A stretch of 64,000 nt of DNA from Sphingomonadales bacterium Ga0077557 (GCA_001464615.1 LNFI01000019.1:41991-105990), one strand, 5' to 3'; positions 8,071 to 18,560 are shown, counted from the stretch's first letter. The notes: generated by a model not told the origin, from the letters alone. Numbers and translations: made by a program.

Positions 8071-9266
8071 GGCGGGTCGTTATCACCGGCATGGGCGTCG
8101 TTTCGCCGGCTGGAAACGGCACGGCGGCGGCGTGGGAAGCGGTCAGGCTGGGGCGGTCCTGTTACCAGGCCAGCGCCGATCGCGGGTTTCATAAGCCGCT
8201 GGGCACGGTCGATCGCGGGGGTGGCGCCAATGCTCCTTTTCAGCCGGCAAGGGAGATCGACCCGACGGTCAAAATGGCGCTGGAAGCGAGCCGCGAAGCG
8301 GTAGCGCAAGCCGATTTCGCGCAATTGATCGATCGCAACCGCATGGGCGTGGTGATCGGGTCCGGTGCGGGCAATCAGCAGACACACGAGATGCTCGCCC
8401 GTCGGATGTACGGCGAAGGGAAAACCCGTTTCCACCCGCTGGCGATCCCAAGAGGCATGTTCAGTTCGGTGACCAGCGCCATTGCTACCGAGCACAAGGC
8501 AAGAGGCGTGGCCTTTTCTGTCTCCAGCGCTTGCGCCTCCGCGACCCATGCCATCGGGCAAGCGATGCTTTGCATCGGCAGCGGCGGCGCCGATGTCATG
8601 ATCACCGGGGGCAGCGAAGCCTGCCTCACCCCGGGGTGCCTGGCGGCGTGGGATTCGCTCCACGTCCTCGCGCAGGAATATTGCCGCCCCTTTTCCGCCG
8701 GACGCGATGGCCTGGTATTGGCCGAAGGTGCGGCAATCCTGGTTCTTGAGGACCGACAGCATGCGCTGAATCGCGGTGCAGTCATTCTCGCCGAGATTGC
8801 CGGCTATGGGGCGTGTTCCGATGCAACCGCGCTAACCGCGCCGGATCCGTCCGGCATGGCGCGGTCAATGCGGCGGGCGATCGACCATGCCGGCATCGAT
8901 CCCGACCAGATCTGCGCCATCAATGCCCATGGCACGGCAACCGAGTCCAACGACCGCAGCGAATGCGCGGCGATTATCGAGGTTTTCGGCGCCCGCCATG
9001 GCAGGATTCCGGTCTCGTCGACCAAGTCGGTGCTTGGCCATTCGCTGGGAGCTTCGGGCGCGATTGAGTTGGCCATGTCGGTACGCTCGCTCCAGGAGCA
9101 GTTCGTGGCGCCTACCGCCAATCACCTCGCGCCGGACAAGGATTGCCCCGTCGATTGCGTGCCGAACCAAGGGCGCGCCGCCAGGCTTGCGACGATCCTG
9201 AGCAATTCTTTCGCATTTGGTGGTCTGAACGCCTCAATCGTGGTGCGTCATGCAGAAGCAGCTTAG
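8067..9266 (+). CDS. Beta-ketoacyl-ACP synthase (FabF/NodE-like)
   Basis: A 399-residue condensing enzyme of the KAS II / NodE type. It has the start RRVVITGMGVVSPAG, active-site Cys156 in SVSSACAS, His288 in INAHGTAT, a Lys near 320 and His325 in VLGHSLGASGA, and ends with LSNSFAFGGLNAS. The full Cys-His-His set suggests an active chain-extending enzyme and not a chain-length factor. It is translationally coupled to the ACP before it and overlaps the next gene by 17 bases. In NodE-type systems such a pair makes a special fatty acid for a secreted molecule; here the secreted molecule could be the peptide. Confidence 0.9.
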   Translation: MRRVVITGMGVVSPAGNGTAAAWEAVRLGRSCYQASADRGFHKPLGTVDRGGGANAPFQPAREIDPTVKMALEASREAVAQADFAQLIDRNRMGVVIGSGAGNQQTHEMLARRMYGEGKTRFHPLAIPRGMFSSVTSAIATEHKARGVAFSVSSACASATHAIGQAMLCIGSGGADVMITGGSEACLTPGCLAAWDSLHVLAQEYCRPFSAGRDGLVLAEGAAILVLEDRQHALNRGAVILAEIAGYGACSDATALTAPDPSGMARSMRRAIDHAGIDPDQICAINAHGTATESNDRSECAAIIEVFGARHGRIPVSSTKSVLGHSLGASGAIELAMSVRSLQEQFVAPTANHLAPDKDCPVDCVPNQGRAARLATILSNSFAFGGLNASIVVRHAEAA

Positions 9267-9807
9267 CCGCGCCCTAGAGCGCGGCGCATCGGGCAGCGGC
9301 GCGTTTGAGCAACCCAGGCTGCCAATCTTCCCGCGTGCGATCAAGGAATGCACGACGGCTGACAGCTCGCCCTATCTGTGCTCGGTCGACGAGCTGACCC
9401 GACGCTATGGTTTTAACCCGCACCGTCTCCATCTGATCGATCAGCTCGCCAGCTTTGCTGGGCAATCTTATGACATCGGCGTGAAGATAGGGGCGCTGCT
9501 CATCGGCGGAAGCTTCCTCGATCAATCGATCGATCAACCGCGCGACATTGACTGCCTTGTCTATTACCGGATCGATGCGCAGGCTGACGCGGTCGATGCC
9601 ATTATTTCCCGGTGGAATGCATTGCGTCGCGGCTTCCCGCTCGACGTCAAACTCTGCCCGACGGATGCCGGACCGCTTACCATTATCAAGCGATCGATCT
9701 TTTTCTCAAACCTCTTCTCGATCGACAAGGCAACGCTTGTTCTGGAGCGCGGAACAATCCTGGTTGAACTGTCGAACGAAAAATTTGACAATGAAATCAA
9801 TCTATAA
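9250..9807 (+). CDS. Nucleotidyltransferase-like protein (DUF6932-like)
   Basis: A 185-residue protein with the minimal nucleotidyltransferase pattern: GGS at 86-88, then the DxD-type pair Asp99/Asp101 (RDIDCLVYY), and a third acidic residue Asp132 in FPLDVKL. The fold resembles small MNT/DUF6932 proteins. It could nucleotidylate the peptide, a biosynthetic enzyme or a cell target, or act in immunity; the substrate cannot be told. It begins inside the end of the ketoacyl synthase gene, which ties it to the operon. GC is slightly lower toward its end (KFDNEINL). Confidence 0.55.
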   Translation: MQKQLSRALERGASGSGAFEQPRLPIFPRAIKECTTADSSPYLCSVDELTRRYGFNPHRLHLIDQLASFAGQSYDIGVKIGALLIGGSFLDQSIDQPRDIDCLVYYRIDAQADAVDAIISRWNALRRGFPLDVKLCPTDAGPLTIIKRSIFFSNLFSIDKATLVLERGTILVELSNEKFDNEINL

Positions 9808-9830
9808 ACATGGCCAATCAACGGAGAAAA

Positions 9831-10439
9831 ATGGACATGACGCTTCGCCTGATCATCCGAACAGTGCTGGCTACAGCGCTTTCGCTGTTGTCGCTTCCCG
9901 CGCTTGCTGGTCCAGGATCAGGCAAGACCAGCGGTCCATATGTCGGTGCAGAGATTGGCCCGGTCAATCATCATTTCGTCGTCGAGGAAGGCGTTCCACC
10001 GGCCCAGCCGACGGCCCGAAATGTCTCCCAATGGGGGGTCGGCGGCGGGGTCTTTGCCGGCTATGATCACTATGTCACTGACCGCATCCGGATTGGCGGC
10101 GAAGTCGCTTTCAATTTTGGCGGTAGAACCCCGGCCACGACGAGCGCGGCCGGCCAGCCCCTCTCGATCACGCCACGCTTTGGCTACAGCCTGACGGCGC
10201 GCGCTGGCTATGCGCTGAGCAACGCCGTCATCGCTTATGGTGGGGCTGGCTATGGCGGGCATCGCTATCGACGGAATTTGCCAGCCGGCGCGGCCGATTT
10301 CGGTGATTGGAACCAGAGCTTCATCCTGTTAGGCGGCGTCGAATTGAAGGCGTCGTCCAGAGCCAATCTCAGGCTCGAATTCATGCATCTCGACGGCACC
10401 CGGAATCAGGTCATGCTCGGTATCCCGATCAGGTTCTGA
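9831..10439 (+). CDS. Small outer-membrane beta-barrel protein, last gene of the peptide operon
   Basis: About 202 residues. A Sec signal peptide (LIIRTVLATALSLLSLPALA) precedes alternating strands (GPYVGAEIG, WGVGGGVFAGYDH, RIRIGGEVAFNFG, FGYSLTARAGYAL, YGGAGYGGHRY) and a C-terminal Phe (MLGIPIRF). This is the outer-membrane beta-barrel (OmpW/Opa-like, 8-strand) pattern. GGAG at 9823-9826 supports ATG 9831 or 9837. It follows the nucleotidyltransferase-like gene by about 23 bases. It could help release of, or immunity against, the exported peptide; this is inference from position only. Confidence 0.75.
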   Translation: MDMTLRLIIRTVLATALSLLSLPALAGPGSGKTSGPYVGAEIGPVNHHFVVEEGVPPAQPTARNVSQWGVGGGVFAGYDHYVTDRIRIGGEVAFNFGGRTPATTSAAGQPLSITPRFGYSLTARAGYALSNAVIAYGGAGYGGHRYRRNLPAGAADFGDWNQSFILLGGVELKASSRANLRLEFMHLDGTRNQVMLGIPIRF

Positions 10440-10546
10440 CGCAGATGAATGGGTCATAACCCCGGTTCGGCACTTCCGCTGCCTGAGGCAGAGCGCGAGA
10501 TAGGATTGGACGCAATCGTGCGCCCGCAATCAGCGCGGTGAAACGC

Positions 10547-10903
10547 TCAGGCGCGCTCGCGTTCGAGCAGATCGGCGGCGTCAATGCCGAGCAGTTTGAT
10601 ATGGTCGCGGATCCGCGGCCAGCTGCTCGTCATGAAATGGTCGCGTTCGGCGATGCGTAGTTTCTCGGCCGCGCCTGCCAGCACAAACATGCCGACGCCG
10701 CGCCGCACCTCGACATAGCCGTCGTCCTGAAAGCTCTGATAGGCCTTGGCCACCGTCAGCGGATTGGCGCCATGTTCGGCAGCAAGCGCGCGCACAGAAG
10801 GCAGCTGATCACCGGCACGGAAATCGCCGCGCAGGATCGCTGCTGCAATCGTGCCCCGCAGCTTGATGTACACTGGGCTGTCTTCGCTGTTGAGCGCTGT
10901 CAT
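10547..10903 (-). CDS. GntR-family regulator, YtrA subtype
   Basis: A 118-residue protein. A winged helix (PVYIKLRGTIAAAILRGDFR, LPSVRALAAEHGANPLTVAKAYQ, DDGYVEVRRGVGMFV) is followed by only a short helical tail, as in the YtrA group. Regulators of this group usually control neighbouring transporters. A small inverted repeat, TGCTG/CAGCA (10903-10920), overlaps its start and may be an autoregulatory operator. It is convergent with the outer-membrane barrel gene and lies downstream of the nitroreductase gene on the same strand (38 bases). Confidence 0.85.
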   Translation of the reverse strand: MTALNSEDSPVYIKLRGTIAAAILRGDFRAGDQLPSVRALAAEHGANPLTVAKAYQSFQDDGYVEVRRGVGMFVLAGAAEKLRIAERDHFMTSSWPRIRDHIKLLGIDAADLLERERA

Positions 10904-10941
10904 GCTGCCTTAATACAGCAATCGCCCGAGTCGTCTAGCCC

Positions 10942-11520
10942 CTATGGTGCCCAGGTCGAGATAACGCTGCCCGGATCGGGACGGGGGCGTTCTTCCAAGT
11001 CGCGCGCGGGCGACCCGATGAAGATAAAGCCGGCAATGCGTTCATGGGCTGCCCCAAAAGCATCGCGCACCGCGTCTGCATAGGCTGGCCAGCCGGTCAG
11101 CCAGCCGCCGACAAAGCCGTGGGCATGGGCGGCGTGGAGCAGGTTCATACAGGCGGCGCCTACGGATAGTTCCTGTTCCCAGAGCGGAATTTTGCTGTCC
11201 GCCCGCGGGCTGGCGAGCACGACCACCAGCGCCGGGGCCTGGGTGGCAAATGCCTCCATTGCCTCGATTTCGAGCCGTGCTGCCTGGGGCCGTTCGGCGC
11301 GATAGGCGGTGGTGATCAGCGCAGACAGGGCGGACCGCGTCTCGGTTGGCACGATGACGAAGCGCCAGGGGGTGAGCTTGCCATGATCGGGGGTTCGCGC
11401 CGCAATGGCGAGCATCGCTGCCAGCTGGGCGGCATCGGGGCCAGGCGCGGTCATCTCGCGTGGGCGACCGGATCGGCGGGTAGCTAGCAGCGTCAATGGG
11501 GTGGTGCGATCGTTGAGCAT
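10942..11520 (-). CDS. Nitroreductase-family FMN oxidoreductase (YdjA-like)
   Basis: A 192-residue single-domain nitroreductase. The FMN-binding start LLATRRSGRPREM, the ARTPDHGKLTPWRFV block and the GAACMNLLHAAHAHGFVGGW segment are typical of the short YdjA/TdsD group. Such proteins use NAD(P)H and FMN to reduce nitro compounds or quinones. It is divergent from the peptide transporter gene and probably shares a transcript with the GntR gene downstream. Confidence 0.88.
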   Translation of the reverse strand: MLNDRTTPLTLLATRRSGRPREMTAPGPDAAQLAAMLAIAARTPDHGKLTPWRFVIVPTETRSALSALITTAYRAERPQAARLEIEAMEAFATQAPALVVVLASPRADSKIPLWEQELSVGAACMNLLHAAHAHGFVGGWLTGWPAYADAVRDAFGAAHERIAGFIFIGSPARDLEERPRPDPGSVISTWAP

Positions 11521-11647
11521 GGCGGCGGGCTGTAGCGATGTCGACCGCTGCCGCCAACTGCTGCCTGTTTACAGGCCATGTTTTGCCGCTAGTCTCCCGC
11601 CGCAACCGCCGCCGTTCGAGTGGCCTGCCAGTATCAGGGAGCGTAAT

Positions 11648-13456
11648 ATGGAAAGCCCGACCGCCGATTCCCCTCGGGAACCGGATATCAGCCATGTGAA
11701 TTCGGCCAGCGGCGAAACCTGGTTTGGCCATCCGCGCCAGCTCGCCCGGCTATTTTCAACCGAAGCGATGGAGCGTTTCGGCTATTATGGCATGCGCGCG
11801 CTGCTGACGCTGTATCTGGCGCAGCACTTCCTGTTCAGCGATACGACGACAACCGGCATTTATGGCGGCTTCACCGCGCTTGTTTATCTGACGCCGTTGA
11901 TTGGCGGGCTGATGGCTGATCGGTTCCTTGGCTCGAAACGGTCGGTGAAGTTCGGCGCGATCATGATGTCGCTCGGCTATCTGACGCTGTGCTTTGGCGG
12001 CCAGCCTGCCAAACCCTTCGCGACCATCGACGGCCAGCGTTATGAGGTGAAGGTCCAGGGCACCGGCGAAGCGCGCCGCCAGTTCGTGATCGATGGCAAT
12101 CAGCAATTGCTGATCAAAGGCAATGACGACAAGACCGTGTCGTTGCTGGGTGGCGACGGCAAGGAAGTACGCCGTGTCGCGGCGGGCGGTTTCGAAGCGG
12201 GTGGCGAGCGCGCGCCGCTATCAGTGTTTCTGCTGCTGATCGGCCTGGCGCTGGTCACGATCGGCAATGGCTTTTTCAAGCCCAATATCTCGACGATGGT
12301 TGGCGCGCTCTATGCTCAGGGCGACCGCCGGCGTGATGCTGGCTTCACGATATTCTATATGGGGATCAACCTCGGTTCGCTGTTTTCGCAAATTCTGTGC
12401 CCGCTGCTCGCGGTCGGCATGGGCAGCTGGGGTGGGCTTGGCTGGTGGGCAGGCTTTGCGCTGGCGGCAGCCGGCATGATCGTTTCCTGGTGCCTGATTC
12501 AGTTCGATGGCGGCAAGCTTGATGGCATTGGCGATCGACCGGCTGACGCACCGGCCAATCGCGACTGGTTCATCTATATCGGTGCGATGCTGGCAATACC
12601 GGTGGTGTGGTTCCTGTTCACCAACCTGATGAATTATGTCCCGCCGGCTGAAGGGTCGGGGATCGTCGGTTATTTTCTGGGTCTGCCGGTCATGGGCAAG
12701 ATCATGTTCGGGACCTTTCTGATCAGCGTGCCGGGTATTTTGATCTGGTCCTTCTTCAATGGATCGAAGCAGGAATTCCAGATGATGCTGGCGGCGATGG
12801 TGCTGATCACCTTCAACACCGTGTTCTGGACGTTGTTCGAACAAGCCGGATCGTCGCTGACGCTGTTTGCCGATCGCAACACGGACTTGTCGGTGTTTGG
12901 CTGGTTCTCGATTTCAGCCGGGCAGACGCAGTTCTTCAACGCGCTGTTTATCGTGCTGCTTGCGCCGGTGTTCAGTATCATGTGGAACGGCATGGCAAAA
13001 CGCGGGATCGAGCCGACTATTCCGATCAAGTTCGGCATCGCCTTGATGGGGGTTGGCGTCGGGTTTCTGGTGCTGGTGTGGGGGTCGCAATTTGCCGGGC
13101 CGGATTACAAGGTTGGCTTGTGGTGGCTGGCGGGGCTGTATCTGGTCCATTCGATTGCCGAGCTTTGTATCTCGCCAGTCGGGCTGTCGATGGTCACCAA
13201 ATTGTCGATCGCACGGATCGTCGGCATGATGATGGGCGTGTGGTTCCTGTCGATCGCGGTCGCACAGTATGTGGCGGGCATCGTCGCGCAATTCGCCAGC
13301 GTTGAAACGGTGGGCGGGCAAGTGACCAATTTGAAGGTCAGCCTCGACACCTATGTTGGCGTGTTCACGACAATCTCGGAGATCTCGATCGCGCTGGGTG
13401 TGCTGCTGCTGCTGCTGTCCTTCCCGCTCAAGAAGTGGATGCACGGCGTCCAGTGA
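11648..13456 (+). CDS. POT/PTR2-family proton-coupled oligopeptide transporter
   Basis: A 602-residue MFS protein with the PTR2 signature EAMERFGYYGMRALLTLYLA near the N-terminus and many membrane segments. It imports di- and tripeptides using the proton gradient. Between the early membrane segments lies a hydrophilic insert (about residues 118-190, TIDGQRYEVKVQG to KEVRRVAAGG) that is absent in E. coli DtpA-type proteins and makes this one longer than the usual 480-500 residues. ATG 11648 has GGGAG close upstream; longer in-frame extensions overlap the nitroreductase gene and are rejected. Confidence 0.9.
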   Translation: MESPTADSPREPDISHVNSASGETWFGHPRQLARLFSTEAMERFGYYGMRALLTLYLAQHFLFSDTTTTGIYGGFTALVYLTPLIGGLMADRFLGSKRSVKFGAIMMSLGYLTLCFGGQPAKPFATIDGQRYEVKVQGTGEARRQFVIDGNQQLLIKGNDDKTVSLLGGDGKEVRRVAAGGFEAGGERAPLSVFLLLIGLALVTIGNGFFKPNISTMVGALYAQGDRRRDAGFTIFYMGINLGSLFSQILCPLLAVGMGSWGGLGWWAGFALAAAGMIVSWCLIQFDGGKLDGIGDRPADAPANRDWFIYIGAMLAIPVVWFLFTNLMNYVPPAEGSGIVGYFLGLPVMGKIMFGTFLISVPGILIWSFFNGSKQEFQMMLAAMVLITFNTVFWTLFEQAGSSLTLFADRNTDLSVFGWFSISAGQTQFFNALFIVLLAPVFSIMWNGMAKRGIEPTIPIKFGIALMGVGVGFLVLVWGSQFAGPDYKVGLWWLAGLYLVHSIAELCISPVGLSMVTKLSIARIVGMMMGVWFLSIAVAQYVAGIVAQFASVETVGGQVTNLKVSLDTYVGVFTTISEISIALGVLLLLLSFPLKKWMHGVQ

Positions 13457-13463
13457 TCGTCTA

Positions 13464-13490
13464 GGCTCTCCTGCACAAGGCAGGGGAGCC
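13464..13490 (+). promoter_or_regulatory. Hairpin covering the ribosome-binding site of the NnrU gene
   Basis: GGCTCTCCTGC (13464-13474) pairs with GCAGGGGAGCC (13480-13490) with a single U-G wobble and a 5-base loop. The Shine-Dalgarno GGGGAG (13483-13488) lies in the 3' arm, just before ATG 13494/13497. The folded form would hide the site, so it may work as a translational switch. There is no T-run, so it is a poor terminator. Confidence 0.55.
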
Positions 13491-13493
13491 AAG

Positions 13494-14186
13494 ATGATGG
13501 ATGCAACGATGACGGTCGCGGTGGCGGCGACGAGCTTTGTGGGCAGCCATTTCCTGCTGTCGCATCCCTTGCGCGCGCCGCTCGTCAAGGCGGCGGGCAA
13601 TGGTGGCTTCACCATTATTTATGCGCTGATTGCCTTTGCGACTTTGGGGTGGATGGCCAATGCCTATAAGGCAGCGCCGATCACGCCGCCCCTGTGGGAT
13701 GTCGGCGATGCGCTTTGGGTCATCGCGACCGTGATCATGTTGTTGGCGAGTCTGTTGCTGATGGGGTCGCTGATCGGCAATCCCGCGCTGCCCGGACCGG
13801 TGGCCGCAGCGCCCGCCAAGGCGCGGGGCGTGTTTGCGATCACGCGCCACCCAATGATGTGGTCTTTTGCGCTATGGAGCCTGGCGCATGTGCTTGTTTT
13901 CCCGGTCGCAGCAAACCTGATTCTCGCTGGGGCCATCGCCACACTCGCCCTGGTCGGTGCCGCGCTGCAGGATGCCAAGAAGCGCGCGCTGGTGCCCGAA
14001 GTCTGGCATGTTTGGGAACAGCGCACCGGATATTGGCCATTCGCCGCCATCGCTGCGGGCAAGGCCAGCTTTGGCGGCTTCCGCCCGCATGACATTGCCG
14101 GGGGGCTGGTAATCTGGCTGGCGGCGACCTGGGCGCATATCCCGATGGCCGGGATTGCCGCTGGCATCTGGCGCTGGGTGGGTTGA
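13494..14186 (+). CDS. NnrU-family membrane protein
   Basis: About 230 residues with six or so membrane segments and the NnrU landmarks SHFLLSHPLRAPLV, RGVFAITRHPMMWSFALW and PEVWHVWEQRTGYWPF. NnrU was first linked to nitrite/nitric oxide reduction in rhodobacters; the family is related to isoprenylcysteine methyltransferase-like membrane proteins and its chemistry is unclear. No nir/nor genes are nearby, so the denitrification link is doubtful here. It follows the peptide transporter gene by 37 bases. Confidence 0.85.
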   Translation: MMDATMTVAVAATSFVGSHFLLSHPLRAPLVKAAGNGGFTIIYALIAFATLGWMANAYKAAPITPPLWDVGDALWVIATVIMLLASLLLMGSLIGNPALPGPVAAAPAKARGVFAITRHPMMWSFALWSLAHVLVFPVAANLILAGAIATLALVGAALQDAKKRALVPEVWHVWEQRTGYWPFAAIAAGKASFGGFRPHDIAGGLVIWLAATWAHIPMAGIAAGIWRWVG

Positions 14187-14193
14187 TCCGGCG

Positions 14194-15182
<989 letters not shown>

Positions 15183-15186
<4 letters not shown>

Positions 15187-16448
15187 GCGATTTGTCCTTC
15201 GATCAACAGGTCTTCAGGTGACATTGGCGCAGAGGCCGTGCGCGCAGACAGCGTGGCCGTGACGGCGAGGTCCATCGTTACATTGCCCAGCGTGCGCATG
15301 ATATCGGGGAAGGTCTCGATCGCGACGAGCAGGCCGAGCGGGGCAATTGGCACCCCCATGGCAGCGGCAATCGGCGCGATTGAGCTGATAAAGGTGATCG
15401 AGCCCGGCAGGCTGACCGCGCCCAGCGTGGTGATCGATGCCATTGCCACGCCTGCCGCCAGGCTTTGCCAAGTCAGCGGCACGCCGAACAGCGTCGCAAT
15501 ATAGATGGCAACCGCCAGGTTCATCGCCGGGCCGGTTGCGCGAAATATCGCGACAGCCAGCGGCAGGATGATCCCCGAATGCTGGGTGTGGACGCCAATC
15601 TGCTCCGCCCCGCGCAGCATGGCGGGTAATGAGACAAGCGAGGATTGCGTGCTGATTGCCACCGCCTGTGCCGATGCCGTCGCCCGCGCGAACCGGATGA
15701 TCGATACGCGCCCGCCAATGGCCCCCAGGAAAAACGAGGCGATCCACAATACCGCACCCACGCTGGCGACGATCAGCACATAATGGAGCAGCGCGCCGAA
15801 TGCCTCGGTCCCAGCTTTTGCCCCCACCACAAACGCCAGCGCGAACACGCCGATTGGCCCCAGCCACAGCACCCAGCCGATCACGACGATCATCGCATCG
15901 GCGACCGCGCGGAAGAAGCCGACGAGCAGGTCGCGCTGTTCCTTGGCCAGTCGGGTAATCGCAAAGGAAAAGGTCAGCGTGAAGACGATCAGGGGCAGGA
16001 ACGCATTGTTTGCTGCAGCCGTCACGGGGTTGCTCGGCACGATTGCGGCCAGAAAGTCGCCAAATGGCGGTACGTCGCCAATCGCCTTCACATCGGGCAA
16101 TGATGCCCGCAGCGCGGCACCCGCACTCGGGTCGATCGGCCAGGCGGACAGCAGCAAGGGGGTAACGAAGGCCGACATGATCGCGCCCGACCAGAGCAGC
16201 ACCATGAACAGGATCATCGCCCGGGTCGCCAGCTGGCCCGCGCGCGCGGCATCGGCGGTGGCCGCAATGCCGATGACGAGCAGCGAAACCACCAGCGGCA
16301 CGATCGTCATCTGCAACCCGTTCAGCCAGGCGGCGCCGATCGGCTGGGCGATCAAGATGCCGATCGGGGCAAAGCCCTGCCCCGCAGCGACAATCCCCAA
16401 AGCCATCCCGGCAATCAGTGCAACTAAGATCCGGGTTGCTTGCGACAT
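15183..16448 (-). CDS. Dicarboxylate/amino acid:cation symporter (DAACS family)
   Basis: A 421-residue sodium/proton-coupled carrier with the glutamate transporter-fold landmarks: serine-rich [20 protein letters not shown] before the first re-entrant turn, the [15 protein letters not shown] segment of the substrate site (the family has a DGT/NxxG-type motif here), and [13 protein letters not shown]. It probably takes up C4-dicarboxylates or acidic amino acids. It is first in a two-gene unit with the aldo/keto reductase, divergent from glmM. Confidence 0.9.
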
Positions 16449-16509
16449 GCTCGATTATCTCCGTTGGGGACGCTAAAGCGATCACCAATAACCGATTGGG
16501 CGCGAACGC

Positions 16510-17847
16510 ATGGCAAGAAAATATTTCGGCACGGATGGCATTCGCGGCAAGACCAACAAATCGCCGATGACGGCGGCGATGGCGATGAAGGTTGGCATGG
16601 CGGCCGGCGCGCATTTCCGCCGGGGGGATCATCGCCACCGGGTGGTGATCGGCAAGGATACCCGCCTGTCGGGCTATATGATCGAATCGGCGATGGTGGC
16701 GGGCTTTACGAGCGTCGGCATGGATGTGGTGCTGGTCGGCCCGATGCCGACGCCGGCGGTGGCGATGCTGACGCATTCGATGCGCGCCGACATGGGCGTG
16801 ATGATTTCGGCCAGCCATAACCCTTATGACGATAATGGCATCAAGCTGTTCGGCCCGGACGGGTATAAACTGTCCGATGCCGATGAACTGGCGATCGAAG
16901 CGCTGATCGATGGCGATGTGGCACTCAGCCCAGCGCCCGATATCGGCCGGGCGCGACGCGTGGAGGATGCGCGCGGTCGCTATATCCATTTCGCCAAATC
17001 CACTTTCCCAAGCGAACTCAGGCTCGATGGCATGCGGATCGTGATCGATTGCGCCAATGGTGCGGCCTATCAGGTCGCGCCGTCGGCGCTATGGGAATTG
17101 GGCGCCGATGTCGTCGCGATCGGGGTGGAGCCCAATGGCAAGAATATCAACAAGGGCGTTGGCTCCACCGCGCCTGACCTGCTTTGCGAAACCGTGGTCG
17201 CCAGCGGCGCGGCACTGGGCATCGCGCTTGATGGCGATGCCGATCGGCTGATCATCGTCGATGAACTCGGCCGGGTGGTCGATGGCGATCAGCTGATGGC
17301 GGTAATCGCCAGCGGCTGGGCACGCCAGGGCCGGCTGGTGGGCAGTGCCTTGGTGACGACGGTGATGTCGAACCTGGGGTTAGAGCGGCATCTTGCCGCG
17401 CAGGGCATTGGCATGCTGCGGACCCAGGTCGGCGATCGTTATGTGCTGGAGGCAATGCGCGAGCGCGGGCATAATGTCGGCGGCGAGCAATCGGGCCATA
17501 TCATCCTGTCCGATTATGCGACGACAGGGGACGGGCTGGTCGCCGCGCTGCAGGTGTTGGGCGAGCTGGTAACGGCAGGCGCACCCGCCAGCGATTTTCT
17601 CCACCGGTTTGAGCCGCTGCCGCAATTGTTGAAGAATGTGCGTTTTTCTGGTGGCAAGCCGCTCGAGGCCAGTAGCGTCAAGGCCGTGATTGCCGACGCA
17701 GAGGCCGAGCTGAACGGCAGCGGTCGCCTGGTCATCCGTCCTTCGGGCACCGAACCCGTCATCCGGGTCATGGCGGAGGGGGACGATGCCGCGCAGGTAG
17801 AGACAATCGTCAATCGGATTTGCGATGCGGTCCAGGCGGCGGTGTGA
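16510..17847 (+). CDS. glmM: Phosphoglucosamine mutase GlmM
   Basis: A 445-residue enzyme converting glucosamine-6-phosphate to glucosamine-1-phosphate for UDP-GlcNAc and the cell wall. The phosphoserine loop [14 protein letters not shown] (Ser102), the metal loop LDGDADR, the sugar-binding GEQSGHI and the phosphate-binding [12 protein letters not shown] are all present and the length is normal. It is divergent from the symporter gene. Confidence 0.97.
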   Translation: MARKYFGTDGIRGKTNKSPMTAAMAMKVGMAAGAHFRRGDHRHRVVIGKDTRLSGYMIESAMVAGFTSVGMDVVLVGPMPTPAVAMLTHSMRADMGVMISASHNPYDDNGIKLFGPDGYKLSDADELAIEALIDGDVALSPAPDIGRARRVEDARGRYIHFAKSTFPSELRLDGMRIVIDCANGAAYQVAPSALWELGADVVAIGVEPNGKNINKGVGSTAPDLLCETVVASGAALGIALDGDADRLIIVDELGRVVDGDQLMAVIASGWARQGRLVGSALVTTVMSNLGLERHLAAQGIGMLRTQVGDRYVLEAMRERGHNVGGEQSGHIILSDYATTGDGLVAALQVLGELVTAGAPASDFLHRFEPLPQLLKNVRFSGGKPLEASSVKAVIADAEAELNGSGRLVIRPSGTEPVIRVMAEGDDAAQVETIVNRICDAVQAAV

Positions 17848-17904
17848 CCGCACGCATGTTTGCAATATCTATCTATCCCCAATTACAAGAGCAGGAGTAG
17901 CCCA

Positions 17905-18330
17905 ATGAAATCCCTTTATACCGCTGTTGCCACCGCCCATGGCGGCCGTCAGGGCCATGTCACCAGCGACGACGGCGTGCTCGATCTTGATACCGCGACG
18001 CCCAAATCCATGGGCGGGCCCGGCGGGGTTGGCACCAATCCCGAACAATTATTCGCAGCCGGCTATGCCGCCTGTTTCCAGTCGGCGATGATGTATGTGG
18101 CCGGCATGCAAAAGATCGACGCGAGCGGATCGACCGTGACTGGGCATGTCTCGATCGGCCCCAATGAGGGCGGTCCCGGCTTCATGCTCGCGGTGAAACA
18201 TGTCGTCTCCTTGCCCAAGCTCGATCAGGCAGCGGCCGAAAAGCTGGTGCATGATGCTCATCAGGTCTGCCCTTATTCGAACGCGACGCGCGGCAATGTC
18301 GTGGTCGATTTCGACGTGCAGGGCGGATAA
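17905..18330 (+). CDS. ohr: Ohr-type organic hydroperoxide resistance protein
   Basis: A 141-residue OsmC/Ohr-family peroxidase with both redox cysteines: GYAACFQSAMM and VCPYSNATRGN. It reduces organic hydroperoxides through a Cys-based cycle with lipoylated reductants. AGGAG upstream supports ATG 17905; a longer in-frame start at 17860 has no such site. It lies between glmM and a DUF1272 gene on the same strand. No ohrR regulator is adjacent. Confidence 0.93.
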   Translation: MKSLYTAVATAHGGRQGHVTSDDGVLDLDTATPKSMGGPGGVGTNPEQLFAAGYAACFQSAMMYVAGMQKIDASGSTVTGHVSIGPNEGGPGFMLAVKHVVSLPKLDQAAAEKLVHDAHQVCPYSNATRGNVVVDFDVQGG

Positions 18331-18335
18331 CGGCG

Positions 18336-18560
18336 ATGCTGGAGATGCGCCCGGATTGCGAACGCTGCGGGGCGGACCTGCCCGCTGACGCGCCGGGCGC
18401 GTTCATTTGTTCGTTTGAATGTAGTTTTTGCGCTGATTGTGCTGACGCGCTTGATGAGCGCTGCCCCAATTGTGGCGGCGAATTGATGGATCGGCCGACC
18501 CGCACGGGCGCGGCGCTCAAGAAGTTTCCGGCGAGCGCGGCACGCAAGTTCAGCAGCTAG
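18336..18560 (+). CDS. DUF1272 zinc-ribbon-like small protein
   Basis: A 74-residue protein with four CxxC-like pairs (CERCGADL, CSFECSFC, CADCADAL, CPNCGGEL), the DUF1272 layout. It probably binds zinc; its function is unknown. It starts 5 bases after the ohr stop, so the two are likely co-transcribed. Confidence 0.9.
   Translation: MLEMRPDCERCGADLPADAPGAFICSFECSFCADCADALDERCPNCGGELMDRPTRTGAALKKFPASAARKFSS

Noticed and set aside
15214..16989. 591-residue minus-strand frame
   Set aside because: It lies out of frame over the symporter gene and antisense to the glmM start; composition is Arg/His-rich, typical of a GC-rich shadow.
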